The notes under the pieces: generated by a model | Told to the model about the DNA's origin: nothing | Seen by the model: only the letters and a program-made list of their open reading frames with translations | The model's database searches: none | Position numbers and translations under genes: made by a program | Source: Acidimicrobiia bacterium | GTDB taxonomy: Bacteria > Actinomycetota > Acidimicrobiia > IMCC26256 > JAOSJM01 | Length of the DNA: 64,000 nucleotides | Direction: 5' to 3' | NCBI GenBank assembly: GCA_027494165.1 | Contig: JAOSJM010000007.1 | Span: 62,001 to 126,000, forward strand | In this document: piece by piece, positions 19,636 to 29,649 of the stretch | Layout: every line of letters begins with the position of its first letter | How positions within the stretch are numbered: the stretch's first letter is position 1

Positions 19636-20709
19636 GTGGGCAACGCCGACGACGCCCCCCTGCTCGTCACGCTCCGCCGGGACGTCGAGCGTTCCCTCCT
19701 GCGGGCCCGCAACGGCCTCAAGTACCTGGCCGGGCTCGATCGGCCCACCGTGGGCGCCACACCCAAGGACATGGTGTGGCAGAGGGGGAAGACCCGTCTC
19801 TGGCGCTACCGCAGCGACGACGTCCGGTACGCCCCGCCGGTCGTGCTCGTCCACAGCCTCATCTCCCGGAGCTACATCCTCGATCTCCGGCCGGGCAACA
19901 GCCTGGTCGAGTTCCTGCGCGGCCGGGGCTTCGACGTCTTCCTCGTCGACTGGGGGGTCCCCGACGAGACCGACGCCGCGAACACGCTGGAGACCTACGT
20001 CGACCAGCACCTTCCCGCGGCGATCGAGCAGGTCGTGGCCGTCTCCGGGCGCGAGGCGGTGACGCTCGTCGGCTACTGCCTGGGAGGGATCCTCGCCGCG
20101 CTCGCCGTGGCGGGACACGCCGACCTCCCGGTCCGGAACCTCGCCACGATCGCCGCGCCCGTCGACTTCGACCGGTTCGGGGGGATGTTCGCCCTGTTCC
20201 GGTCCGGGCGTCTCGACCCCCGGGACGTCATCGACGACAGCGGCAACGTCCCGCCCGAGGTGCTCCTGAACTTCTTCCGGGTCCTCAAGCCGACCATGCC
20301 CCTCGTGAACTACGCCAACCTCTGGCAGAACCTCTGGAACGACGAGTTCCTCGACGGGTACCAGGCGATGGGCCAGTGGACCCACGACCACATCCCGTTC
20401 CCCGGTCGGTGCTTCGAGCAGGTCGTCGATCTCTTCAGCCATCGGAACGTGCTCGTCGAGGGCGTGGTCCCGCTCGGAGGTCGCCGGGTCTCCCTCGCCG
20501 AGGTCACGTGCCCCGTGCTCAGCGTCGTCGCGGAGAGGGATCACATCGTGCCCGTCGAGGCCGGAGCTCCGCTGGCCGCGGTCACCGGCTCGACGGACGT
20601 CGAGGAGGTCCGCATCCCCGCCGGTCACGTGGCGCTGATGGCCGGCCGGCAGGCCGCGAAGGTCACCCACCCCCGCATCAGCGACTGGCTCGAAAGGCAC
20701 AGCTCATGA
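19636..20709 (+). CDS. phaC: Polyhydroxyalkanoate synthase, class III PhaC
   Basis: A 357-residue synthase that polymerises (R)-3-hydroxyacyl-CoA into PHA with a Cys nucleophile. The lipase-like box GYCLGG places Cys148. Asp302 in ERDHIVP and His331 in GHVALMAG complete the triad. The spacing is almost the same as in the Allochromatium vinosum enzyme (149/302/331), and the length also matches class III rather than class I. It starts with GTG, 6 bases after the PhaE-like gene, and its stop overlaps the next start as ATGA. The operon gives acid activation, polymerisation and possible turnover. Confidence 0.94.
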   Translation: MGNADDAPLLVTLRRDVERSLLRARNGLKYLAGLDRPTVGATPKDMVWQRGKTRLWRYRSDDVRYAPPVVLVHSLISRSYILDLRPGNSLVEFLRGRGFDVFLVDWGVPDETDAANTLETYVDQHLPAAIEQVVAVSGREAVTLVGYCLGGILAALAVAGHADLPVRNLATIAAPVDFDRFGGMFALFRSGRLDPRDVIDDSGNVPPEVLLNFFRVLKPTMPLVNYANLWQNLWNDEFLDGYQAMGQWTHDHIPFPGRCFEQVVDLFSHRNVLVEGVVPLGGRRVSLAEVTCPVLSVVAERDHIVPVEAGAPLAAVTGSTDVEEVRIPAGHVALMAGRQAAKVTHPRISDWLERHSS

Positions 20710-21245
20710 TCGAGGTGCGCACGCTGGAACCCGCCGACACGGAGTCGCTGGAGGACTTCTTCCGGCGCGTGCCCGAGGAGGACCGGGCGTTCTTCAAGGA
20801 GGACGTCTTCGACCCCGCCACCCTGGACCGCTGGGCGGCCGACCATCGCTCGCGCCGTCTCCTCGCGCTCGAGTCGGGACACGTGCGGGGATACGTGGCC
20901 GTGGTCCCCGGCATCGGGCTCTCCGACCACGTCGGTGAGATCAGGGTGGTCGTCGACCCCGCGCACCGGCGCCGGGGCCTCGGCCGCGGACTCGCCCGGC
21001 GGGGCCTGCTCGAGGCCCTGGGCCTCGGGCTCCGCAAGGTGGTCGTCGAGGCCTCCGCCGACCAGGAGGCGACCATCGCGCTGTTCCGGAGGATCGGCTT
21101 CGAGGCCGAGGGGATCCTCGCGGGCCACGTGCGGGACCGGGCCGGTGGCTTCCACGACCTCGTCGTCCTCGCCCACCAGGTCGACGCCACCTGGGCCGAG
21201 CTGGCCACGGCCGGGATCACCGACGAGATGGGAGGAGGCTCGTGA
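20706..21245 (+). CDS. GNAT N-acetyltransferase
   Basis: A 179-residue GNAT enzyme. Motif A is clear (EIRVVVDPAHRRRGLGRGLARRGLLEAL), followed by VVVEASADQEATIALFRRIGFEAEG, the usual motif B region. The ATG overlaps the phaC stop as ATGA, and its own stop overlaps the start of the hydrolase gene, so it is translationally coupled on both sides. A role in acetylating a PHA enzyme or granule protein is possible from position only. The substrate is unknown. Confidence 0.88.
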   Translation: MIEVRTLEPADTESLEDFFRRVPEEDRAFFKEDVFDPATLDRWAADHRSRRLLALESGHVRGYVAVVPGIGLSDHVGEIRVVVDPAHRRRGLGRGLARRGLLEALGLGLRKVVVEASADQEATIALFRRIGFEAEGILAGHVRDRAGGFHDLVVLAHQVDATWAELATAGITDEMGGGS

Positions 21246-22056
21246 TGGCCACGGTGCGGCCCTCCCCCGCGACGCCCCGGGTCCACTGGCACGAGGGCGG
21301 CGCCGGGCCGGTCCTGCTGCTCCTCAACGGATGGGCGGCGTCCGGTCTCCTCTGGCCCTCCGACTGGCTCCGCCGCCTCGAGCGACGCTTCCACGTCGTG
21401 CGCGTCGACAACCGTGGGACCGGGTGGTCGCGGGGAGCCGACGCCCCCTTCACGATCGCCGACATGGCCGAGGACGCGGCCGACGTGCTGCGGGCGCTGG
21501 GAGCCGACCGGGCCACGGTGCTCGGCCTGTCGATGGGCGGGATGATCGCCCAGGAGCTCGGGCTCCGCCATCCGGGTCGGGTGGACCGGCTCGTCGTCGT
21601 GGCCAGCCGGCCTCCCGCCCCCGAGCACGTCGACGCGGACCCCTGGCTCCTCCCCCAGGTCCTCTCCCGGCCTGCTCGAGGCGAGCCCCCTGGCGGACTA
21701 CTTCCGGCGGCTGTGGTCGGCGTTCTGCGCGCCCGGGTTCGCGCGGTCCCACCCCGAGCGCGTCGACGAGCTGGTCGGCCAGATCCTGGAGCGACCGACG
21801 CCGCGCTCGGGGGTGCTGAACCAACTCCGCGCCATCGCGGCGTGGAGCGGAGCCGACCGGCTCCGCTCCCTCGCCCCCGACGCTGGTCGTCCACGGCGAG
21901 GCCGACCCGCTGATGCCGGTCCGCAACGGGATGCGCATCGCCCAGCTCGTGCCCCACGCCAGGTACCGGGAGCTGCCCGGCGTCGGCCACCTCGTCCCGC
22001 TCGAGGCCGGCCACCGGCTGGCCGAACTGGTCGAGGAGCTCGCCGCCGAGACGTAG
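21242..22056 (+). CDS. Alpha/beta hydrolase, split by two one-base indels
   Basis: An alpha/beta-hydrolase of about 270 residues. The oxyanion region LLLLNGWAASGLLW and nucleophile elbow GLSMGGMIAQELG are in the first frame. One extra base near 21665-21672 moves the frame to LLEASPLADYFRRLWSAF, and one extra C in 21874-21878 moves it to TLVVHGEADPLMP (acid) and GVGHLVPLEAG (catalytic His), ending at 22056. All catalytic elements are present once the frame is restored. It overlaps the GNAT stop by ATGA-type coupling and closes the phaC operon. A polymer or thioester hydrolase would suit the context, but the substrate is not readable. Confidence 0.85.
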
Positions 22057-22065
22057 CGCAACCGA

Positions 22066-22881
22066 TCAGGCCACCCGGCGGTAGCGGGCGACGGCGACCG
22101 GGGCGAACACGGCGACGATCCCGACGATCCAGGCGAGGGCGGCCACGACCTCCGACCGGGTCGGCCCACCCAGCGTGAGCGCCCGCACCGCGTCAACGAC
22201 CACCGACACCGGCTGGTGCTCGGCCCAGGGCTGGAGCCATCCGGGCATCGACGCCACCGGGACGAACGCCGACGACGCGAACACGAGCGGCGCCAGCACG
22301 GGGAACGAGGCGGCCTGCGCGGTCTCGCTGTCGGGAGCGGTGAGCCCGACCACCGCGAAGACCCACGACAGCGAGTACGCGAAGCCGAGGACCAGTCCGA
22401 GTCCGGCCGCGGCCGCGAGCACGTTCGTGTGGATGCGCCAGTCGATGAGGAGACCGACCACCACCATCAGGACCACGACGAAGACGTTGCGGGCGAGGTC
22501 CGCGAGGGTGCGACCGACGAGCACGGCCGAGCGGGCCATCGGGAGCGAGCGGAACCGCTCGATCAGGCCCTTCTGCAGATCCTCGGCGAGGCCCACGCCG
22601 GTGGTCAACGCCCCGAACACGACCGTCTGCACGAAGATCCCCGGCATGAGGTAGTCGACGTACGGCACGCCCGGCACCGAGATGGCGCCGCCGAACACGT
22701 AGCGGAACATCAGCACGAAGATGACCGGCTGGATCGTGGCGAAGACGAGGAGCTGGGGGTTCCGGCGGAGGTTGACGACGTTGCGCCAGGCGATCGTGAG
22801 GGCGTCGGCCGCCGGCCGGGGCCGCGGGTCGAGGGTGGCAGGAGCCCCTCCGGCGACTTCGGCGGACGTGGTCGTGGTCAC
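22066..22881 (-). CDS. ABC-2 type exporter permease (DrrB-like)
   Basis: A 271-residue permease with six TM helices. It has the usual cytoplasmic lead-in (TIAWRNVVNLRRNPQLLVFATIQPVIFVLMFRYVFGG in pieces), the GLAEDLQKGLIERFRSLPMARSAVLVGR loop characteristic of DrrB/ABC-2 exporters, and a late FVPVASMPGWLQPWAEHQPVS extracellular loop. It is encoded with the ATPase gene, and the end and start overlap as GTGA. The pair would export a lipid, glycolipid or drug. The substrate is unknown. Confidence 0.92.
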   Translation of the reverse strand: MTTTTSAEVAGGAPATLDPRPRPAADALTIAWRNVVNLRRNPQLLVFATIQPVIFVLMFRYVFGGAISVPGVPYVDYLMPGIFVQTVVFGALTTGVGLAEDLQKGLIERFRSLPMARSAVLVGRTLADLARNVFVVVLMVVVGLLIDWRIHTNVLAAAAGLGLVLGFAYSLSWVFAVVGLTAPDSETAQAASFPVLAPLVFASSAFVPVASMPGWLQPWAEHQPVSVVVDAVRALTLGGPTRSEVVAALAWIVGIVAVFAPVAVARYRRVA

Positions 22882-23867
22882 GCGCTCTTCCGGCGGCGCC
22901 GGGAGGACAGCGCGGCTCGGCCCCCGGCGGGCTCGTCGACGGCGGCGCGACCGGTCAGGGCGAGGAAGACGTCGTCGAGCGTCGGCTCACGCAGCGCCAT
23001 CGTGGCGGGCTCGAGGCCGGCCCGGTCGAGCGCCCGCAGCACCTCGAGCATCGCCCCGGCGCCGTCGGCCACGCTCGTGCGCACCTCGTGCCCCTCGACG
23101 CTCACCGATCCCACGCGGCCCAGGCGCTCGGCGGCGACGCCGGCGTCGGTGCGGTCGTGGAAGCACATCTCGATGACGGTGGCCCCCAGCCGGGCCTTGA
23201 GCTCCGCCGACGTGCCCTCGGCGATCACCCTCCCGTGGTCGACGACCACGATCCGGTCGGCGAGCCGGTCCGCCTCCTCGAGGTACTGGGTCGTGAGCAG
23301 CACCGTCGTGCCCGCGTCGACCAGCTCCTCGATGACCACCCACAGCTCGTTGCGGCCCTGGGGGTCGAGCCCGGTGGTGGGCTCGTCGAGGAAGAGCACC
23401 GGCGGGCGGTGGATGAGGGCCGCGGCGACGTCGAGCCGCCGGCGCATCCCTCCCGAGAACGTCCGCACGACCCGGCCGGACGCGCCGGCGAGGTCGAAGC
23501 GGTCCAGCAGCTCCGCCGACCGGCGCGCCGTCTCGTCGCGGCCGAGGTGGGTGAGCCGGCCGACGAGGCGGAGGTTCTCCCCGGCCGTCAGGTTCTCGTC
23601 GACCGCGGCGCTCTGGCCCGCGAGCCCGATGGAGGCCCGGACCTGCTGGTGGTGCTCGGTGACGTCCATCCCGAGCACCCGGGCCGTTCCGGCGTCGGGC
23701 CGCAGCAGCGTCGTGAGCACCCGCACCGCGGTGGTCTTGCCAGCGCCGTTCGGCCCGAGCAGGCCGAGCACGGACCCCCGGGGGACCTCGAAGGACACGC
23801 CCCGCAGCGCCTCGACGTCGCCGAAGGCGCGGTGGAGGTCCTCGGCGAGGATGGCCGGGGTGCTCAC
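22878..23867 (-). CDS. ABC exporter ATP-binding protein (DrrA-like)
   Basis: A 329-residue ATPase with Walker A GPNGAGKTTAVRVL, Q-loop IGLAGQSAAVDENLTAGENL, signature FSGGMRRRLDVAAALI, Walker B VLFLDEPTTGLDP and the H-loop region after it. The C-terminal extension (TLDDVFLALTGR) is typical of DrrA. The start is the GTG at 23867. A near-perfect 20-base duplication upstream repeats the start region out of frame (see the repeat entry). It is translationally coupled to the permease. Confidence 0.94.
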   Translation of the reverse strand: MSTPAILAEDLHRAFGDVEALRGVSFEVPRGSVLGLLGPNGAGKTTAVRVLTTLLRPDAGTARVLGMDVTEHHQQVRASIGLAGQSAAVDENLTAGENLRLVGRLTHLGRDETARRSAELLDRFDLAGASGRVVRTFSGGMRRRLDVAAALIHRPPVLFLDEPTTGLDPQGRNELWVVIEELVDAGTTVLLTTQYLEEADRLADRIVVVDHGRVIAEGTSAELKARLGATVIEMCFHDRTDAGVAAERLGRVGSVSVEGHEVRTSVADGAGAMLEVLRALDRAGLEPATMALREPTLDDVFLALTGRAAVDEPAGGRAALSSRRRRKSA

Positions 23868-23890
23868 GGACGGGCCGGGGTGCTCACGGA
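23853..23890 (-). repeat. 20-bp tandem duplication of the ABC ATPase start region
   Basis: The 18-base stretch GGCCGGGGTGCTCACGGA occurs at 23853-23870 and again at 23873-23890, a period of 20. On the coding strand the upstream copy gives a seven-codon open frame (GTG AGC ACC CCG GCC CGT CCG). Its TGA overlaps the real GTG as GTGA. It is either a recent slippage duplication or a coupled leader peptide. Confidence 0.7.
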
Positions 23891-23936
23891 GCTGATGGTA
23901 CGGGACCGGTGGAGCGAGGGGTCACCGGCGGGGATC

Positions 23937-25185
23937 TCACCGGTCGGCGTAGACCGAGAGCACGCCCGAGTAGCTCGCCACCCAGACCCGGTGGGCCTCG
24001 TCGTCGACCGTGATGCCGATGGGGAGGTGCGCCACCGGGAGCTCCTGGACCTCGGCCATGTCGTGCGTCGTGACCTTGCTGACCGTGTCCGACCGGTAGT
24101 TGACGACGTACAGGGAGGCGCCGTCGCCGGCGATGGCCATGCTCCGGGGGGCGCTGCCCGTCGCCACCCTCCCCACGACGGCTCCGGTGGAGAGGTCGAT
24201 CTTGGCGACCCGTCCCTCGCCGTTGAGGGTGGCGTAGAGGTAGCGGTCCCGGGGGTCGATCACGAGGTGCCGGGGAGCGCTCCCCACGCCCCTGATCCAT
24301 CCGACCGAGAAGTCGTCGAGGTCCACCACGGCGACGTCGGTGCTGCCCATCACGGCCACGTACGCCGTCTCGGCGTCGTGGTCCACGGCGATGCCCCGGG
24401 GGAAGCGCCCCAGCTCGACCCGCCGGACCTCCTGGCCGACGATCGTGTCGACGACGCTCAGGTCGTAGGAGCACCAGTTGCTCACCAGCACGTAGCGGTC
24501 GTCGGGCGTCACCGCGACGTACTTCGGGACGGCGCCGACGGCGATCACCTGGTCGATCTCGAGCGACGCGGTGTCGATGCGGTACAGGAAGCTGGTGTCC
24601 CAGCCGCCGGGGCCGCAGTCGTCGTGACCGGGGTGGGCGAAGCCCGGCCCGTACATCTGGTAGTTGGAGACGTAGGCGTAGGCGCCGTCGGTCGTGAACG
24701 CCGCCTCCACCGGGGGAGCCCCGGAAGGTCCCCTCGTACCCGCCGTGCCCGAAGGCCGCGAGGTCGACCGTGTCGGGGATCGTCGCCAGGAGCCGGAACG
24801 TGCGGTCGTACACCGAGACGGTGTGCCGGTACATCATGTTCTGGGCGAAGAACAGGCCGTCCCCCGAGTGCACCACCGACTTGGGAGCGAGCTCGCCGGT
24901 GATCGTCTCGACCGGCTCGAGGCGCCGCTCCGACGACGGCCGCGGGTCGAACGGGGCCAGCGTCGTGGTCGTGCTCGCCGTGGTCGGGGAGCTCGACGGC
25001 TCCGGCGTCGTGCTCGTCGTGGTGGGCACCGTCGGGGATGCGGCGGTCGTGGGCGCGGCGCTCGCCGGCGCGCTCCCCCCGGCCGACTGGTCGTCGAGCG
25101 CCCGCGTGACCGCGAGGGCACCGACCCCCACGATCACCGCGACGGAGCCCGCCGCGACGAGCACGAGCACGATCCGGCGTCCCAC
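23937..25185 (-). CDS. Exported YVTN/NHL-type beta-propeller protein (one-base indel)
   Basis: A protein of about 415 residues. A signal anchor (IVLVLVAAGSVAVIVGVGALAV) is followed by a Thr/Ser/Pro stalk and then a seven-bladed-type propeller with repeated YVTN-like strands (YVLVSNWCSYDLSVVDT, AYVAVMGSTDVAVVDL, YATLNGEGRVAKIDL, YVVNYRSDTVSKV). One extra base in the G5 run 24712-24716 breaks the frame. Removing it joins GTFRGSP to VEAAFTTDGAYAYVSNY. The start is a GTG. It lies downstream of two other exported proteins on the same strand. Such propellers bind ligands or act at the cell surface. The exact role is unknown. Confidence 0.85.
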
Positions 25186-25261
25186 GGCGCTCCACGGTAG
25201 CGATCGCCGCGCGCCGGTCCCCGGGCGAGCCGGTCAGCGTGCGGTCACCGCCCGGCGCGTC

Positions 25262-26224
25262 TCAGCAACCGACCAGGGTGAACGGCACCTCCGCCGACCA
25301 GGAGCCCGTCGTGCCCCCGGCGACGGGCGCCACCTGCCACGTGAAGCTGCCCCTGCACCCCAGCCGCCCGGCGGAGAGGACGTACGGGCTGCCGGACGCG
25401 GAGACCTCGACACGCGGGATGCCGGCCTCCTCGATCCGCAGGGTGAAACCGGAGGGAGCGCAGCCGGAGTACGACCATCCGAACGTGATGTCGCCGCTGA
25501 CGACCGCCCCACCCACCGGCACCACCGGCGTGACGCTGCCCGGGCACGGCTGGGTCGTCGTCGTGGCGGGCGCCGTGGTGGGCACGGGCGGCGCCGTGAC
25601 GGACGTGGTCGCGGGCGGCGGGGTGACCGGCGGCGCGGTCCCGGGAGGAGCGCTCGTGGCGGGCGGGCCCGGCCGGGTCGTCGAGGGTCCCGCGATCGTC
25701 GTCGTGGTGGTCTCCGGGACGGTCGTGGTGGTCTCCCCGGGGGCCGTCGTGGCCGGCGTCGTGGTCGCCGACCGGCCCGCCGGCACCTCGGCGTCAGCGG
25801 AGACCAGGACCGCCGCCGTCCCGGGCTCGCCCTCGTCCCCGGACCGGTCGCGCCCCACGACCCGCAGCTCGTAGGATCCGTCGTCCGACGGCTCCCAGAC
25901 GAACGAGGCCCGGGCGAGCCGCTCACCCCCGGCGGGTCTCGTGGCCAGCTCCTCGCCGTCGACCGACAGGACGAGCTCGACCACGCCGTCGGGGTCCGTC
26001 GCGTGGGCGACGACCTCCACCGGGCCGGGCGGGAGGACGGTGCCGTCGAGGGGGTCGTCGATCCAGGCCCGGGCGGTGGCGACCGGATCCGGCGTCGGGC
26101 GCGCGGGTGCGGCCGCCACCCACCCGGCCGACGCCGCCCCACCCGTGACCGCCAGCACCGCGGCCAGCTTGGCGAGCAGCGTCGCGCTCACCGCCCCCGC
26201 CTCGCGCCCGGGGGCCCGCCTCAC
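25262..26224 (-). CDS. Exported Ig-like protein with Thr/Pro-rich stalk
   Basis: A 320-residue protein. A signal peptide (LLAKLAAVLAVTGGAASAGWVAAAPA in part) leads to an Ig/Big-like domain (residues about 50 to 140, WIDDPLDGTVLPPGPVEVVAHATDPDG). A low-complexity Thr/Pro/Ala linker of about 75 residues follows, then a C-terminal beta domain (about 225 to 320) with four cysteines that could form disulfides. Its GTG start overlaps the stop of the large LysM gene upstream (GTGA), so the two are coupled. I do not recognise the C-terminal domain. A surface or wall-associated role is inferred. Confidence 0.8.
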   Translation of the reverse strand: MRRAPGREAGAVSATLLAKLAAVLAVTGGAASAGWVAAAPARPTPDPVATARAWIDDPLDGTVLPPGPVEVVAHATDPDGVVELVLSVDGEELATRPAGGERLARASFVWEPSDDGSYELRVVGRDRSGDEGEPGTAAVLVSADAEVPAGRSATTTPATTAPGETTTTVPETTTTTIAGPSTTRPGPPATSAPPGTAPPVTPPPATTSVTAPPVPTTAPATTTTQPCPGSVTPVVPVGGAVVSGDITFGWSYSGCAPSGFTLRIEEAGIPRVEVSASGSPYVLSAGRLGCRGSFTWQVAPVAGGTTGSWSAEVPFTLVGC

Positions 26225-29200
26225 GACCCGACCTCCTGCGCGAGGCCCGGCGCGTACCCCGGGAGCGTGTAGGTGTGGGTCTCACCCGAGGCGCACGGCG
26301 AGAGCACGGTGAGCTTGAACGTCGCCCCCTCGTTGAGCAGGAAGACGTGGCGGGGCCACTGGTACCAGAGCTTCGTCACGGTCGGCGGCGCCGACTGGCC
26401 GGGGAACGACGACGGCGGGCCGAACTGGGCGACCGGCACCAGTTCGTAGGTGGTCGGGGGGTACAGGCTGTAGGTGCGCGACGCGGGGACCAGGGGCGTG
26501 AAGGGCGCCGGCTTCTTCAGGTCCGGGAGGCGCCAGTTCACGAGCTCGAACGGCGGGCCGTACCAGAACGCCTGGGGGATCTGGCTGTACTGGGCGAACC
26601 ACGCCGGCGCCACCTCCTCGACGACCACGCTCGGGCTGGCCGGCTTCCCGAAGAGGGTCCCGAGCCAGGAGGGCTTCGCGGCCCACCATCCCGTCGTGAA
26701 GACCCCGGCGTCGCAGGTGGTCCCGGTGAGCGTCGTGACCTTCGGGTCGGTCTGCCTCACGTCGATCCGCACCCGGGCCGGCGCGACCTGGCCCTGGGGG
26801 TGGGGCTTCACGACCATGCCCGGCGGGAACCCGAAGCCCATCTGGTTCGCGGCGTCGGCGAAGGCCTGGTCGACCTGGTCGACCGCCTCGTCGACCAGGG
26901 CGGAGAGCGCGGCCTCGCAGGAGAACTGGTCCTGCCCGTGGATCTCGGTCGCGAACGAGGCCTCGTCGCAGGGCACGCCGGCCTGCTCGGCCAGGCTCAC
27001 CCCGAGCGCCACGATGTCGCCCTTCATGGAGGCGACGAGCTGGTCCCAGTCGGGCAGCGTCGGAGGGATACCCAGCGAGATCAGGGCGGCGTCGAGCGCG
27101 ACGCCGGCGAGGGTCGAGCAGACCGACCCGCCTCCCGCCGCCTTGCAGCCGGTCGCGGTCACCACGACGTCGACGAGGGCGCTCTTGATGAAGGCGAACG
27201 TCGACGAGAGGGTGTCGACGAAGGCCTTGGCCGACTCCCAGAGGAAGTCGAGGAAGCCGCCGTCGTCGCACGAGGTCCCGGCGAGCGCGACCTTGGTGGA
27301 CCCGAAGTCGTAGCACCCGGCGCAGATGGGGTTGGTGCCGACGGCCTGGGTGAACCAGAACCACGTCTTGTAGGGCCCGTCGGGCTGGAAGAACAGGGAG
27401 AGGTCGACCTTCTCCCAGTCCCACGTCACGAACTGCCAGCAGGTCATGTAGCGGGGGTCGGGGGGCCGCGGCCCCGACAGCAGCGTGACGTCCAGGTCGT
27501 AGTGCTTCTGGCCCGGCGGGGGCTCGGGCTCGCCGAGGGCCTCGGCGGCCGCGACCGACTCCGGGTCGGGCGTCTGCAGGACGACGTCGTTGGACACCGA
27601 GCCCAGGTACGTGTCGCCCGAGAACGGCAGCACCCTGACGTGCAGCTCCACCCCGAGGCCCTCGTCGAAGCCGGGCCCGAGGTCGAGGTCGAGGGGCACC
27701 GGGCTGGCGGTCGCCGTGGTGATCGGTCCGACCGGGCCGGCGACGACGAGGTCCTGGTATCCGAGCGAGCCCGCCTTCACGGCCTGGGAGCCGGTCGGGG
27801 CGGCGACCGTCGAGGTGGTGCTCCCCCCTCCGGCGGCGGCCTGGTCGACGAGCTGGCCGAGGTCCACGGCGAAGGTGCCTCCGCTGCCGGTGACCTTGCC
27901 GGTGAGGAGCACGCCCCCGGGTCGGGCCCGGCCCCGGGCGCGACGGGCGCCGCGGTCACCTGCCAGACGCCGTGGGTGACGCCGAGCAGCTTCGTGGACC
28001 AGCGGAACCGCTCGACCCCGAGCTCCTCGACCGTCCCGAGCGCGGCGAGCTTCTCGGGTGCCCCGGCCTTCGCCTCCTGCTCGATCCAGTCGAGCCGCAC
28101 GACGGACCCGAAGATGCTCGGGGGTAGCGAGGTGTGCCCGGGCGGCGGGGTGTAGCGCCCCGTGCCGACGGGGACGAGGGCCCCACCGCGTCGGCCCCAG
28201 GCCCGCAGCTGGAGCGACCTCCCGTCGAGGTCGGGGAGGTGCGGGCGGAAGTCGTAGCGCCCGTCGGCGGCCCTCGGCACGAAGCCGGTCGGCGGGACCC
28301 GGACCCAGCGGCCGGGGTCTGAGGAGAGGTAGGGCTCGGCGGACAGGTAGAGGTAGGCGAGGTCGGCACCGGGGTCGGCGTCGGCGACGAGCCGGCCGTC
28401 GACGAGCCGGGCGTCGCCCTCCCAGCCCTCGCAGCCCCCGCCCCCTCGACGTCGACGAGCGGCGACCAGGCCGTGAGGACCCCGCCGGCGCCGGCCGCGA
28501 CGACGAGCGTGTGCGTCCCGGCCGACGGCAGGTCGACGGTGGCGGTGACCCGCTCGCCCGGGCCGGCCGTCCCGAGCTCGGCCACCGGCTCGAAACCGCT
28601 CCCGCCGGGCCCGAGGCGCAGCAGGGTGAGGCTGGTGCCCTCCGCCCCGCCCGGGAGCTCCACGGTCACCACCGCGCCGCAGCCGCCGGGGACGGCCGAG
28701 AGCTCGGGGGCCGCGGCGAGCGCGAGGCCCGGGGGCAGGGGGACGAGCTCGGGGACGTCTCCACCGCCCGGGCGGGGGCGCGAGGCCGCGACCCCGCCCG
28801 ACCGCGCCGGCGTCGGCCTCACGCGCCGCGGCGACCACCTCCGCCGGGGCGTCGGGAGGCAGCGTGCCGGCGAGCGAGGCGGGGACGTCGGCGGCCGTGA
28901 TCGCCGTCGGGACCAGCACCTCGGTTCCTGGTACCAGCGCGGCGGTGGGATCCATGCCGGGGTTGAGGGCGACGAGGACGGTCCCGTCGTGGCCGAGCAC
29001 CTCCGCGAGTCCGTCGAGCGTCTCCCCCTCCACGGCGACGTGGGTCTCGTACGTGGCGAGCGCCATCGGCTCGGCGACCTCGACGCGCACCGGGTTCGAC
29101 TGGCCGACCCTTCCCCCGCCGTCGATCGCCCGGGCCACGAGCGTCGCCGCGCCCTCTTCGGCGGGACGCCAGGTCAGCCGGTCGGCGCGCCCCGTCCGCT

Positions 29201-29528
29201 CGTCGCCGTCGCCGGCGACGACGCGGTCGACGACCGTGCCGCCCGACCAGAGCTCGACGGCGACGATGGGCTCGGTCCCCACGACGCCCACGTGGAACGC
29301 GAGCGGCGGCCCGAGCGCCGCGGCGAGGTCACCGCCGCCCGCCCGCTCCAGGGAGACGACCATCCCGACCGGGGGGAGCGCGGGGCCGGTGGCCCCGGCC
29401 GGCGTCGCCCCGTCGTCGAGGCCCCGGCGGGCCAGGTACGCCGCCGAGCCGGCGAGGAGCGCGCCGGCGACACCGACCGCCAGCCACCTTCGGAGGGCGG
29501 GGGGCGCCCCTCCACCGGTCGCGCTCAC
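26221..29528 (-). CDS. Very large exported LysM-domain protein (three one-base indels)
   Basis: About 1100 residues once repaired. An N-terminal signal anchor (LAVGVAGALLAGSAAYLA) is followed by an Ig-like domain (VGVVGTEPIVAVELWSGG), a LysM domain (YETHVAVEGETLDGLAEVL then LNPGMDPTAALVPGTEVLVP), two beta-rich segments, and a roughly 550-residue C-terminal region rich in Trp, Tyr and Cys that I do not recognise. Frame breaks lie near 28787-28800 (one extra), at C5 28435-28439 (one short) and at C5 27914-27918 (one short). Each repair joins sensible sequence, for example VAPGAGPDPGG to VLLTGKVTGSGG. LysM binds peptidoglycan or chitin, so wall attachment is likely. The GTG at 29528 was chosen; an upstream GTG at 29564 adds an odd Cys/His tail. 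Confidence 0.75.
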
Positions 29529-29637
29529 GATCGAAGTGTGACACGATTGGTGGCAGACGGCCACCGTCGGTGACCACGGACCGGAGGGACCTCGGGGCCA
29601 CGGCTCCGGCGCTGCCGGGCGGTGGTGCTCGACTCGC

Positions 29638-29643
29638 TAGGGT
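29638..29643 (+). promoter_or_regulatory. Putative -10 element of the terC leader
   Basis: TAGGGT matches the actinobacterial -10 pattern TANNNT. It lies about 15 to 20 bases before the conserved GGGGAGTA of the candidate riboswitch, so the transcript would start just upstream of the leader structure. No good -35 is seen. Confidence 0.5.
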
Positions 29644-29649
29644 GGTGCC

